From Desulfurococcaceae archaeon (GTDB lineage: Archaea; Thermoproteota; Thermoprotei_A; Sulfolobales; Desulfurococcaceae), in assembly GCA_023269825.1 (NCBI GenBank), contig JAGDWI010000001.1:740492-804491 (forward strand): a stretch of DNA of 64,000 bases, given 5' to 3'. A program made the translations under genes and the position numbers. A model generated the notes under the pieces. The model made no database searches, was not told the DNA's origin, and saw only the letters and a list, made by a program, of their open reading frames with translations. This document shows positions 41,037 through 50,022 of the stretch, in pieces. Numbering within the stretch: the stretch's first letter is position 1; each line of letters starts with the position of its first letter.

Positions 41037-41378
41037 CTATGACCCTAGTATTCTCGCGAGTTTTTCTCTTATTTCCTTTTTGTGTTTTTCGTCCACGGCA
41101 TTATATAGTTTACTTATGGCTTCAGCGAGGTCCTCGATGATCAGGGATATTATTGCATCTCTCTCATATGCTTCTGCTCTTTGAATAGCAGTAGCCAAGA
41201 TCTCGTCACTTGGATGAGATACTCTCTTAACATATTTTCGCACAGCAGTTGGTGAAACACCAAGTACTCTAGCTAGCTCCGTAATGCTTCTCGTTGAAAG
41301 CATTAACTCTATGACTCTATACCTAGCACTCTTACTGACCCAGTGAACGGGGAACTTGTTCTCATCTCCACTACTCAT
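41037..41378 (-). CDS. Helix-turn-helix DNA-binding protein
   Basis: 113 residues. Residues ~16-52 (KSARYRVIELMLSTRSITELARVLGVSPTAVRKYVKR) form a clear HTH with recognition helix SPTAVRKYVKR. The rest is a helical domain (ILATAIQRAEAYERDAIISLIIEDLAEAISKLYNA) probably for dimerisation. It may act as an autoregulator of its operon or a chromatin- or replication-associated factor, but nothing decides between these. ATG with GGTG seven bases upstream. Divergent from the dehydrogenase-like gene. Confidence 0.65.
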   Translation of the reverse strand: MSSGDENKFPVHWVSKSARYRVIELMLSTRSITELARVLGVSPTAVRKYVKRVSHPSDEILATAIQRAEAYERDAIISLIIEDLAEAISKLYNAVDEKHKKEIREKLARILGS

Positions 41379-41466
41379 TCATCAACACCAGTAGAATACT
41401 CTGTTCGTAATTCTATCATGCTAATAAAGAGATATACTTATAAATATTATTTAAGGTGATTTACTG

Positions 41467-42339
41467 GTGAAAGAGAAAACACTGATATATAGCGGTGTCC
41501 TAGAAGTAATTGAGTACCCTGGTGTAATATTCAAGGAGAGTATTCTAGTGAAACCACTCTATGTATATATAGGCGACATCGAGAAAGAGATAGTTACAGG
41601 TCATCTACCAATCAATAAACCCATTAAGTTGGGTTCAATGGGTGTTGTCAGAGTAGTTGAAGTCCAGGGATCTAACACCGAGTACTCTGGTCAAACATAT
41701 ACTGTTTCACCTTTCGGGAGTAAGGGATTACTTGGCATTAGTGAAGACGGTATATTAGCAAACTTTTCATCAATTCACCCATCTTACCTCGATGAACCCC
41801 TACTTGAAGTTACACCAATGGATGCTTTGAGACCACTAATTAAACATGGATTTGAATTAGCTAAAAATAGCGTTGAACCAGTTTTAATTGAAGGATGCGG
41901 TTTAATTGGTTTAATTACAGGGTTAAGTCTACGCTCTCTTGGTATGGAACCCTTATTCTACTGCGAGGAGGGATCTAGAGTTGCTTCGAGCTACGGGTTC
42001 ACATGTACATCTCACTTAGGTAATATCAGCAAGAAGTGGGGTAGCATCATATTAACAAGCAGTAACATGGCTTCAAAGCACCGTATCTTAGTTAATTTAG
42101 ATTACAGCAGACTCGTGTTATCTAGGCTCTCGCACACAACATGGATACCGTTGAAAAATGATTTCTCAAGCGTGCAAATAGTGCTCGTAGGTAAAGGTGG
42201 AAACCTAGATCAAAGAATTTATAGACAAATAATGAACGATATTGGTAAAAGGATTAAAGTATATGAGGCAGTCGATTTAAATGATGCATTGGGTTTGTTT
42301 CCTCCCAGAGGCCTCGGTTTTATTCTATCAATTAAGTAG
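41467..42339 (+). CDS. Degenerate medium-chain dehydrogenase-like protein
   Basis: 290 residues. The layout follows zinc alcohol dehydrogenases: an N-terminal GroES-like half (VTGHLPINKPIKLGSMGVVRVVEVQGSN in the place of GHExxGxVxxVG) and a Rossmann half (VLIEGCGLIGLITGLSLRSLGMEPLFYCEE). The Cys and His-Glu ligands of the catalytic zinc are missing, the structural zinc loop is absent and the protein is ~50 residues short. It may use NAD(P) without zinc or be non-catalytic. GTG start with AAGGTGAT upstream. Confidence 0.6.
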   Translation: MKEKTLIYSGVLEVIEYPGVIFKESILVKPLYVYIGDIEKEIVTGHLPINKPIKLGSMGVVRVVEVQGSNTEYSGQTYTVSPFGSKGLLGISEDGILANFSSIHPSYLDEPLLEVTPMDALRPLIKHGFELAKNSVEPVLIEGCGLIGLITGLSLRSLGMEPLFYCEEGSRVASSYGFTCTSHLGNISKKWGSIILTSSNMASKHRILVNLDYSRLVLSRLSHTTWIPLKNDFSSVQIVLVGKGGNLDQRIYRQIMNDIGKRIKVYEAVDLNDALGLFPPRGLGFILSIK

Positions 42340-42347
42340 TCAAAGTT

Positions 42348-43583
42348 CTAATTTGTGCTTTCTAGTATCAATTTAGCTAGTCTTTGTACTCCTATATGTA
42401 TTTGTTCGTGTGATGGGTAACTGTAGTTTAACCTCATACTGTTTTTACCATGTCCGTCAACGTGGAAACTTCCACCAGGTACATATGCTACTTTATATAA
42501 GTCTATAGCTTTCTTCAATAAAGCCCCCGAGTCGAAGCCCTCTCGATGTATGTATGCGAACACGAATAATCCTCCAATTGGTTTAGAATACCATACGTAG
42601 TCAGGGAAATTCTCTTTCATCGCTTTCAACATTGTATCACGCTTCGACTTATACATTGGTAGCGCTTTAGCTAGCACTTTATCTATTATCCCCTGTTTAA
42701 TTGCCTCGGATAAAATAATCTGAGATAGTGATGGTGAATGCAAGTCAACATATTGCTTAACTAACTCTATTCTCCTAGCTATATCTGTGCTTGAAACCAC
42801 CCATCCTATTCTTAAACCAGGTGACAGTATTTTGCTCGCTGTTCCAAGGTATATTACGCGGTTCTCTTTATCCATGCTCTTTAAATTCGTTTTATCAACT
42901 CCTTCCTCGAAAACAAGGTAGCTGTATGGATCATCCTCCACTATGAGTAAATTATACTCAGAAGCGATTTCCATTAAGTGTTTCTTCCTATCAAAACTCA
43001 TTGATACTCCAGCTGGGTTCTGCGCGATTGGATTAGTGTATATGTATTTCACTCTTTCTATTTGCTCTTTGGGCATTTCCATTAGTTTCTTCTCCAGCAA
43101 ATCTGTCCTCATGCCTTTATCATCTAGGGGGATACCGATAATTCTTGCTCCAGCATTTTTGAATGCTCCTATTGCCGCTAAGTACGTTGGATTCTCAGTT
43201 ATAACGATGTCTCCTGGATCTATGAATACTCTTGCAATAAGGTCTAGTGCCGACTGACTACCTGTAGTGATCACTATTCCCTCGGGTTCACAATGTATAT
43301 TCTTCTTCTTATGTAAGTAGTCACATAGTGTTTCTCTAACTTCGCGAATTCCCTTTGTCTCAGAGTACTGTAACGCTACGTCACCATATCTTAGAATCAC
43401 GTCTCTCGCTATCTCGGCTAGTTCCTCTCTAGGTAATAGAGCTGGATCCGGTATTCCACCCGCGAAACTTATTACTTCCTTTCGTTGAGAGATTATTGCC
43501 AGTAACTCTCTGACTTCAGATGCTTTAATACCTGTTGCTAACTTACTATAATATTTAGAGTAATCAATCATACCCTCAACCAA
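42348..43583 (-). CDS. PLP-dependent aminotransferase, fold type I (2-aminoadipate/aromatic type)
   Basis: 411 residues. The conserved N-terminal segment ISFAGGIPDPALLPREEL is typical of the LysN/MocR-like/aromatic aminotransferase subgroup. PLP-site motifs are TTGSQSALDLIARVFIDPGD, NPAGVSMSFDRKKHLMEIASEYNLLIVEDDPYSYL and YLGTASKILSPGLRIGWVV with the Schiff-base lysine. Likely substrates are branched-chain, aromatic or 2-aminoadipate amino acids. In a peptide fermenter it would start amino acid degradation. The short divergent promoter contains GTATATAAATG (43607-43617). Confidence 0.85.
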   Translation of the reverse strand: MVEGMIDYSKYYSKLATGIKASEVRELLAIISQRKEVISFAGGIPDPALLPREELAEIARDVILRYGDVALQYSETKGIREVRETLCDYLHKKKNIHCEPEGIVITTGSQSALDLIARVFIDPGDIVITENPTYLAAIGAFKNAGARIIGIPLDDKGMRTDLLEKKLMEMPKEQIERVKYIYTNPIAQNPAGVSMSFDRKKHLMEIASEYNLLIVEDDPYSYLVFEEGVDKTNLKSMDKENRVIYLGTASKILSPGLRIGWVVSSTDIARRIELVKQYVDLHSPSLSQIILSEAIKQGIIDKVLAKALPMYKSKRDTMLKAMKENFPDYVWYSKPIGGLFVFAYIHREGFDSGALLKKAIDLYKVAYVPGGSFHVDGHGKNSMRLNYSYPSHEQIHIGVQRLAKLILESTN

Positions 43584-43626
43584 TTAATCTATACTTGTAT
43601 GTAGGGTATATAAATGTTTAAACGAG

Positions 43627-45213
43627 ATGAGTAACCGCATGGAGATCAATACGTATAGAAAAAACTTTTCCAGAATTAAGGCGAGGGTTGCTTACGTATA
43701 TCCAAGTATATACAGAGTGATGATCTCAGGGCTCTCCGCTGACATAATATATGGATTACTTAACCGAGAGGATGAAGTCTTCGCGGAGAGATTCTGCTGC
43801 AGTAAGCTCTACGGGCAAGAAGGGGAACCCCGCAGCCTGGAGACAGGCAGCAAGTTAAAGGATTTCCCCTTAATTATAACCTCACTACATTACGAGCCCG
43901 ACATAGTTAATTTAGCTAGATTATTGAATGCGAGTGGAATAGAGTTGTTATCCAAAAATAGAAAGAAGCATGTGATCATAGCTGGGGGGCCAGCGTGCAT
44001 GGAGAACCCTATACCATATAGCGATATCGTTGACGCTTTTGTAATTGGAGAAGCAGAGGATACAATGCCCCATATTGTTAAATTATGGCTTGAATACGGT
44101 GACTCCAAGCAGCGTTTCCTAGAAGAATTAGCTAATTTGAAATACATGTATGTTCCAGGCTTAACTAACGGCAGTGTTATTAAGAATTACGCAACTGACT
44201 TAAACACGGCGTTCTACCCTATTAGACAAGTTGAAAACATGAATGTGGAACCAATATATGGTCGAGGGTACAAATTAGAGGCTTCAAGGGGGTGTTTATT
44301 CTGGTGTAGTTTCTGTATTGAAACACGTTTATTTAATCCATATAGGGAGCGTTCCCTTAGTGTTTTAAAGAGCATAATTGATAAAGGATTATCTTACTCT
44401 GTGAGCGGTAAGAGAGTAATTGTTTTCTCAATGGTTTTCCCTGTTAGTAAAACACACTATGATCTACTAGAGTACTTGAAACGTGAAGGATTTATTGCTT
44501 CACTGCCCTCACTCAGGATAACTTCCTACCTAGAGAAAGCTATTGAGATAATAAGAGAACTTGGCCAAGAAACACTTACACTTGCACCTGAGTCTTTTTC
44601 ACCTCTAGTTCACTCAGTTATCGCGAAGTACCCGGGTATGCTTGATTACGCCAAGAACTTGATCGAGGAGTTGCTTAGATCAAAGTATAGTATCAAACTG
44701 TACTTAATATATGGTTTCAAGGGGTTGACTCATGTAGAAGTAGATGAAAACATTGCTCATTTAAATGAGCTCATTAAATTAGCTAAAAAACATAGAGGCA
44801 GAATATCCGTGAGTTTAAACCCACTCATACCTAAACCTCACACAATGTTCCAATGGGTAGGAATGCTGAGTAAAGAGAGATTGCAAAGCATATTGAGAAT
44901 ATACAGAGAGAAATTAAAGAGTTTCATAGATACAAGAACATATGATATAGACTGGGCCATTATTCAAGCGCAATTGGCTTTATCCTCTAAACCTATGGGT
45001 ACCTTTATTTCCAAGTGGGCTACCTATGGTGGTGGATTATCTGGTTGGCGCAAAGCAGTTAAAGAACTTGGATTCAACTATAGCTACGTGTTCACAGGTT
45101 ACAGTGAGAACAGTGATTTAACCTGGAGTTTCATAAGACTAGGCGAATACGTTGATAAAGTGAACTTATCGCAGTATGAATTATATAAAAAATTAACTAG
45201 TACTCTTAAGTAA
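43627..45213 (+). CDS. B12-binding-domain radical SAM protein
   Basis: 528 residues. The N-terminal ~170 residues resemble a cobalamin-binding-like Rossmann domain (ARVAYVYPSIYRVMISGLSADIIYGLLN, IIAGGPACMENPIPYSDIVDAFVIGEAEDTMP). The radical SAM cluster motif is ASRGCLFWCSFCIETRLFNPYRERS (CxxxCxxC). A TIM-barrel and a C-terminal domain follow. Function unknown; relatives include tRNA and lipid methylthio- or methyltransferases. The 3' end overlaps the convergent DUF35 gene by 21 bases. Confidence 0.8.
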   Translation: MSNRMEINTYRKNFSRIKARVAYVYPSIYRVMISGLSADIIYGLLNREDEVFAERFCCSKLYGQEGEPRSLETGSKLKDFPLIITSLHYEPDIVNLARLLNASGIELLSKNRKKHVIIAGGPACMENPIPYSDIVDAFVIGEAEDTMPHIVKLWLEYGDSKQRFLEELANLKYMYVPGLTNGSVIKNYATDLNTAFYPIRQVENMNVEPIYGRGYKLEASRGCLFWCSFCIETRLFNPYRERSLSVLKSIIDKGLSYSVSGKRVIVFSMVFPVSKTHYDLLEYLKREGFIASLPSLRITSYLEKAIEIIRELGQETLTLAPESFSPLVHSVIAKYPGMLDYAKNLIEELLRSKYSIKLYLIYGFKGLTHVEVDENIAHLNELIKLAKKHRGRISVSLNPLIPKPHTMFQWVGMLSKERLQSILRIYREKLKSFIDTRTYDIDWAIIQAQLALSSKPMGTFISKWATYGGGLSGWRKAVKELGFNYSYVFTGYSENSDLTWSFIRLGEYVDKVNLSQYELYKKLTSTLK

Positions 45214-45609
45214 TGGTCTATAAGATACACCGTAATGTATTAAGCCATGGCCTCCTTCATTAATAATTCTCCTAAGCACGGGTTCCATCATTAACCCAAC
45301 ACGGAGTTCCTCGGGTGTTGTATCTGTGAGTGGCGCCATTACTCTAGCTTTAGTGTTAACTGTTTCAAGTATGCCGAGAACAACTGGTCTCTTTTCCTCG
45401 AAGCCCTCCATTGCGCTGTAAATTATTGTCCAAGTAATTAGTCTCGCTTTCTCATCTATTAAATCAATGAACTCTACTTCCCTGGATCCACAGTATCTAC
45501 AAATATTGGAGGGCGGGTATGCTGCTCTACCACATTTTTTGCACTTTGTTGCTGTTAACCTATACCTATAAATCCTCGTTCTCCAACTAGGTGGGATACT
45601 GATTCTCAC
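45193..45609 (-). CDS. DUF35 OB-fold zinc-ribbon acyl-CoA-associated protein
   Basis: 138 residues. Zinc ribbon CKKCGRAAYPPSNICRYCG (CxxC...CxxC) followed by an OB-fold. DUF35 proteins bridge thiolase and HMG-CoA synthase in the archaeal complex and channel acetoacetyl-CoA. It lies 11 bases after the HMG-CoA synthase gene with GAGGTGAT before the GTG start, exactly the expected context. The acetoacetyl-CoA thiolase partner is not in the window. Confidence 0.88.
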   Translation of the reverse strand: MRISIPPSWRTRIYRYRLTATKCKKCGRAAYPPSNICRYCGSREVEFIDLIDEKARLITWTIIYSAMEGFEEKRPVVLGILETVNTKARVMAPLTDTTPEELRVGLMMEPVLRRIINEGGHGLIHYGVSYRPLLKSTS

Positions 45610-45620
45610 GCTTAATCACC

Positions 45621-46679
45621 TCAATCTATTCTATTAATTAATCTACGGTATTTAGCGTATAACGCGTAGCTAATTAACTGTTTTCTATTCAAGTAGTCTT
45701 CAACTTTTGGAGCTTTATCTCTCTTTTCCATCACTTTATCTGTGACAACTATGCTGAATGCATCAGAGCCTGCTCCACTCCCAAATGGTGCTAGTAGGAT
45801 CCTCTGCCCTGGTGCGGCTTGATCCAGTATTTTCGATAACCCTATTAACGCTGATGAGTTGTAACTATTACCAATGAGTGGTGTTACAAGTCCTGGTAAA
45901 ACTTTTTCCTTGGTAAATCCAAGTATTTCAGCTACTCTTATAGGGAAAGTTCCATTTGGTTGGTGAAATACTGCGTAGTCGAAATCGCTGGGTTTTAAAC
46001 CTGTCTTTGCGAATAATGCTTTAACGGCTCCAATTATGTGTTTGAAGTAAGCGGGTTCACCGGTAAACGCTTCTCCATGCAAGGGATACCGTGAATTATC
46101 TCTTCTCCAGAAATCAGGTGTATCGGTGACATAGCTTGCACTTGCTTCGAAATAAGCTGCTGCCTCCTCTCTTCTACCAATAACTAACGCTGTGGCAGCT
46201 GATGAAGCTGTTAACTCTAATACGTCGCCTGGGTTAGCTTGAGCAGTATCACTACCAATAACTAAAGCATACTTTATCAACCCTGATGCAACGACGCCTA
46301 TACTTGTCCTCAGTGCTTCACTAGCAGCTCTACATGCAAACTCCCAATCTGTTGCCATAGCGTTGGGCGTGATGCCTAGAGCCTCTGCTATGATTGTCGC
46401 GGAGGGTTTAACAGCGTATGGTTTGCTTTCTGTTCCAAACCAAACAGCCCCGATCTCCTTAGGGTTTACGCCTGCTCTAGCTAAAGCGTTTCTAGCAGCT
46501 TCCCAAGCCATTGTAACAGCGTCCTCATCTACTCCTGCAACGCTTTTCTCAACTACTCTTAGCTCCTTAGGTTGCTCCGGGTTAAAACCCCAGGTTTCAA
46601 CGATCTCCTCTAAGGTTATTCTCCACCTTGGAACATATGAACCCCAACCCACTATACCAGTGTTTTCTTCTGGTAGCAA
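45621..46679 (-). CDS. Hydroxymethylglutaryl-CoA synthase
   Basis: About 352 residues. Condenses acetyl-CoA with acetoacetyl-CoA in the mevalonate pathway. Motifs are [14 protein letters not shown] at the start, [14 protein letters not shown] with the catalytic Cys, [18 protein letters not shown] with the catalytic His, and [17 protein letters not shown]. The frame extends upstream to 46763 but has no ribosome-binding site there and would overlap the divergent gene; GGTG six bases before TTG 46679 fixes the start. Forms an operon with DUF35. Confidence 0.9.
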   Translation of the reverse strand: MLPEENTGIVGWGSYVPRWRITLEEIVETWGFNPEQPKELRVVEKSVAGVDEDAVTMAWEAARNALARAGVNPKEIGAVWFGTESKPYAVKPSATIIAEALGITPNAMATDWEFACRAASEALRTSIGVVASGLIKYALVIGSDTAQANPGDVLELTASSAATALVIGRREEAAAYFEASASYVTDTPDFWRRDNSRYPLHGEAFTGEPAYFKHIIGAVKALFAKTGLKPSDFDYAVFHQPNGTFPIRVAEILGFTKEKVLPGLVTPLIGNSYNSSALIGLSKILDQAAPGQRILLAPFGSGAGSDAFSIVVTDKVMEKRDKAPKVEDYLNRKQLISYALYAKYRRLINRID

Positions 46680-46752
46680 TAGTAACACCTTGAATGAATT
46701 ATTTAGGAGAGAGTAAATAAATCTCAATAATGGATAATCATCAATGTGATTC

Positions 46753-47796
46753 ATGATGATCAAATTCTTAGGGGAGTACCGTGATGGCAGAGTAGTTTAC
46801 TATATCGATGACGATTTACCTGTTTTTGGTTACATTGCTTTCGGAGTAATTGATCGAGGAACAAATGTTTTACAAGTAAGGCCTACAACTATTTGTCCCC
46901 AGAATTGCATATTTTGCAGCGTTGATGCTGGTTTAAAATCTGAACATAGGTGGGCTGAATACATAGTAAAACCTGACTTATTAATTAGAGGCGTTGAAGA
47001 AGCTATTGAGGAGAAAGGTTGCAGCGTTGAACTATTAATAGATACTATTGGAGACGCTTTAACTTACCCTTACTTAACCGAGTTAATATCAAGGTTGAAG
47101 AAGATAAGTGGAGTTAGAGCAGTCGCATTGGAGACACATGGACTACTATTATCGAGGAAATTAATTGATAAGTTAAACGAAGCAGGCCTTGATAGAATCA
47201 ACTTAAGCTTGGAAACACTTAATCCCGAGAAAGCTAAATACCTTTATGGAAACACCGCGTACGATGTGAAAAAAGTAGTTGATTCAGCCGAGTACGCTGT
47301 CAAGGAGACACACATAGATCTACATGTAACACCCTTATGGTTACCCGGAGTAAATGATGATGATTTAGTAAATGTGATTAATTGGGCGTTGAAAATAGGT
47401 GCGGGTAAAAGATGGCCCCCGGTCACTGTTCAGAAATTCATTAAGCATAAGTATGGACGCGGAAAAAGCTTGAAAGAAGTTTCCTGGAGAGAATTCTGGG
47501 GTTTCATAGATAAACTCGAAGTTAAACTTGGAGTAAGATTAAGGTGGTCGATGGAGGAATGGGGTATGCACTATGCAAAACGCATACACCCCGTGTTGAG
47601 AAGAGGAGACTTCATAGAAGTAGAAGCATTAGCTCGTGGATGGCTTCGAGGAGAATACCTTGGTAAGTACGCGAATAAAGCATTAGTAACCTTGCTACCT
47701 AGACCCGGTTTAAAGATTTCCCCAGGTAGTACGTATTTAGTGAGAGTCTTAGACACCAAGGACAATTTATACATAGCGAGAGTTGAAAAACAATAA
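46753..47796 (+). CDS. Radical SAM protein (COG2100-like)
   Basis: 347 residues. Cluster motif [16 protein letters not shown] (CxxxCxxC), then SAM-barrel motifs [37 protein letters not shown] and [15 protein letters not shown], and a C-terminal ~60-residue beta-barrel ([45 protein letters not shown]) resembling a TRAM or OB RNA-binding domain. That fusion suggests RNA modification, but the substrate is not known. Divergent from HMG-CoA synthase. Confidence 0.78.
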   Translation: MMIKFLGEYRDGRVVYYIDDDLPVFGYIAFGVIDRGTNVLQVRPTTICPQNCIFCSVDAGLKSEHRWAEYIVKPDLLIRGVEEAIEEKGCSVELLIDTIGDALTYPYLTELISRLKKISGVRAVALETHGLLLSRKLIDKLNEAGLDRINLSLETLNPEKAKYLYGNTAYDVKKVVDSAEYAVKETHIDLHVTPLWLPGVNDDDLVNVINWALKIGAGKRWPPVTVQKFIKHKYGRGKSLKEVSWREFWGFIDKLEVKLGVRLRWSMEEWGMHYAKRIHPVLRRGDFIEVEALARGWLRGEYLGKYANKALVTLLPRPGLKISPGSTYLVRVLDTKDNLYIARVEKQ

Positions 47797-47812
47797 TCAA
47801 CTAGCTCTACGT

Positions 47813-48937
47813 TTACTTTGGTTTAGCGTAAAGCCAGCATGCAACGTAGCGCCCGCGCTCTACCTCAACGAGAGGTGGTTCCTTCTTTGTGCAGAGCTCT
47901 GCGAGTTCCGGCCTTTGATCAAGCACAACGCATCTAGGGTGGAATCTACATCCACTTGGAACATTAACGGGTGATGGAACTTCGCCCTTAATGGGTAGTT
48001 CTTTGATAACATGCCTTCTCTCAGGGTCAGGCTCCGGGATCGCTTCTACGAGTGCCTTAGTGTATGGGTGAAATGGGGTTTCAATTACCCTCCTAGCATC
48101 CCCCAGTTCAACTATTTTACCAAGATACATTATGGCGATTCTATTAGCAATGTATCTCGCAAGTGCTAAATCGTGAGTTATGAACACGTAGGTTAATCCC
48201 AGTTTCTTCTTTAAATCCATCATTAATTGAAGGATCTCAGCTCTTATAGAGACATCTAGCATTGAAACCGGTTCATCTGCTACTACTAGTGTTGGATTAA
48301 GTATTAATGCTCTAGCTATAACTATTCTCTGCCTTTGACCACCTGAAAGCATGTGAGGGTAACGATACATGAAATCCTCGGGAGGAGTTAACTTAACTGC
48401 CTCCAGCATTTTCGCTATCAAATCATATCTCTCTTCCCTAGTAGAGCCAACGTTGTGTATGTCTAGTGGTTCCTCCAAGATCTCGTATATCGTTCTCCTC
48501 GGATTTAAGCTACCGAATGGGTCTTGCCATATCATCTGTATCTCTGCTCTAAATGGCTTAAAGAATTTCTCTGGTATAGAGTTTAAGTCTACGTGTCCAT
48601 CTTGAGTTAATTTATTGACTCCTGGGATGCTGTTTAATTCTTCAATTAATTTCTTGGACGGTAAGTAACCGATAACTCCACTCGTTATAGGCGTTAATCT
48701 CAGTATTGATTTACCTGTTGTAGTCTTCCCGCACCCTGATTCTCCCGCTAGTGCTAATACTTCTCCTTTCCTCACATCGAATGAGACTCCGTCAACTGCT
48801 TTAACGTTTAGTCTCGGTCTTCCCCTTAAAACATCCATTATCGATCTTCTAAGCGGGAAGTATACTTTTAAGTTCTCAACATACAATATTGTCTCACTTG
48901 TTTTCTGGGGTTCATAAGTGTATTGGAGTTCAGCCAC
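47813..48937 (-). CDS. Oligopeptide ABC transporter ATPase (OppF/DppF)
   Basis: About 374 residues: Walker A GESGCGKTTTGK, signature LSGGQRQRIVIARAL, Walker B PTLVVADEPVSMLDVSIRA, switch FITHDLALAR, and the C-terminal oligopeptide-specific extension with CRFHPRCVVLDQRPELAELCTKKEPPLVEVERGRYVACWLY. This extension binds a [4Fe-4S] cluster in related transporters (the four Cys are present). GTG 48937 with GGTGG five bases upstream is preferred over 48967. Last gene of the transporter cluster. Confidence 0.9.
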   Translation of the reverse strand: MAELQYTYEPQKTSETILYVENLKVYFPLRRSIMDVLRGRPRLNVKAVDGVSFDVRKGEVLALAGESGCGKTTTGKSILRLTPITSGVIGYLPSKKLIEELNSIPGVNKLTQDGHVDLNSIPEKFFKPFRAEIQMIWQDPFGSLNPRRTIYEILEEPLDIHNVGSTREERYDLIAKMLEAVKLTPPEDFMYRYPHMLSGGQRQRIVIARALILNPTLVVADEPVSMLDVSIRAEILQLMMDLKKKLGLTYVFITHDLALARYIANRIAIMYLGKIVELGDARRVIETPFHPYTKALVEAIPEPDPERRHVIKELPIKGEVPSPVNVPSGCRFHPRCVVLDQRPELAELCTKKEPPLVEVERGRYVACWLYAKPK

Positions 48938-48948
48938 ATCTCCCACCT

Positions 48949-49908
48949 TTAAGCATATAGCCAACACGCAACATAGTGACCTCTCTCAATCTCGATCACC
49001 GGTGGTTCTCTATTACATTTTTCGCTTGCATACTTGCATCTTGGAGCAAACCTGCATCCTGGAGGAGGATTCGAGAGATCCGGGGGTACACCTGGTATCC
49101 ACGTGAGGTCTCTTATTTCACCCTTCAACCTGGGAATACTACCCAGTAATCCCTGAGTATATGGGTGCTTGGGGTTTAAGTATATGTGTTCACTGAGGCC
49201 TAATTCAGCTATTTTACCCCCATACATTATAGCTACTTTATCAGCTATCTCAGCAATTAAGCTTAGGTCGTGCGATATAAGTATTATGGATATTCCTAGT
49301 TCATTCTTAAGTTTCTTCAGTAGGTTCATAATTTGAGCTTGAACTACGACATCTAGAGCTGTTGTCGGCTCATCAGCTATCACTAGTGGAGGCCTAAGTG
49401 CGAGAGCCATTGCGATCACCACTCTTTGCTTCATCCCACCACTGAGTTCATGTGGGTAACTCTTCACTCTCCTAGGATCTATTCCAACCATTTCGAGGAG
49501 TTTCTTTGCTTCTTCGAGCGCTTCTTTCTTAGTGTAATTTCTATGTATAATCATTATCTCGGAGATCTGATCACCAATTGTGTAAACTGGGTTTAAAGCA
49601 TTCATCGCTCCCTGAAATATCATTGAAATACCTTTCCACCTTACATTCCTTCTGAAATCCTCTTCACTTAGATCTAGAACGTTTTTACCCATGAAGCTTA
49701 TTTGTCCATCAACTATTCTACCGGGAGCGGGGACTAAGCGAATAATGCTGAACGCTAATGTGCTTTTACCACACCCAGATTCACCGGCTATTCCCAAACT
49801 TTCTCCCTTATTGAGTTCGAAGTCTACTCCATCAACTGCTTTAACTACTCCTTTCAAGGTGTAAAAGTATGTTTTAAGTCCCCTCACTTCGAGTAATTTC
49901 TCGCTCAC
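48949..49908 (-). CDS. Oligopeptide ABC transporter ATPase (OppD/DppD)
   Basis: 319 residues: GESGCGKSTLAFSII, LSGGMKQRVVIAMALALRPPLVIADEPTTALDVVVQAQ, LISHDLSLIAEIADKVAIMYGGKIAELG, and the C-terminal cysteine motif CRFAPRCKYASEKCNREPPVIEIERGHYVACWLYA. Pairs with the OppF-like ATPase. Its upstream region contains TTTTAAATATC on the minus strand, so the two ATPase genes may have their own promoter as well as readthrough from the permeases. Confidence 0.9.
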   Translation of the reverse strand: MSEKLLEVRGLKTYFYTLKGVVKAVDGVDFELNKGESLGIAGESGCGKSTLAFSIIRLVPAPGRIVDGQISFMGKNVLDLSEEDFRRNVRWKGISMIFQGAMNALNPVYTIGDQISEIMIIHRNYTKKEALEEAKKLLEMVGIDPRRVKSYPHELSGGMKQRVVIAMALALRPPLVIADEPTTALDVVVQAQIMNLLKKLKNELGISIILISHDLSLIAEIADKVAIMYGGKIAELGLSEHIYLNPKHPYTQGLLGSIPRLKGEIRDLTWIPGVPPDLSNPPPGCRFAPRCKYASEKCNREPPVIEIERGHYVACWLYA

Positions 49909-50022
49909 AGCTCACTACCTTCTTTTACTGTCTTCTTAACTATTTACAAGATATTTAAAATCTTTTCCCATATTAATGGTTTATGAAAAACTCTTAGAGT
50001 TCAACTATGTTACTCGGTATTA

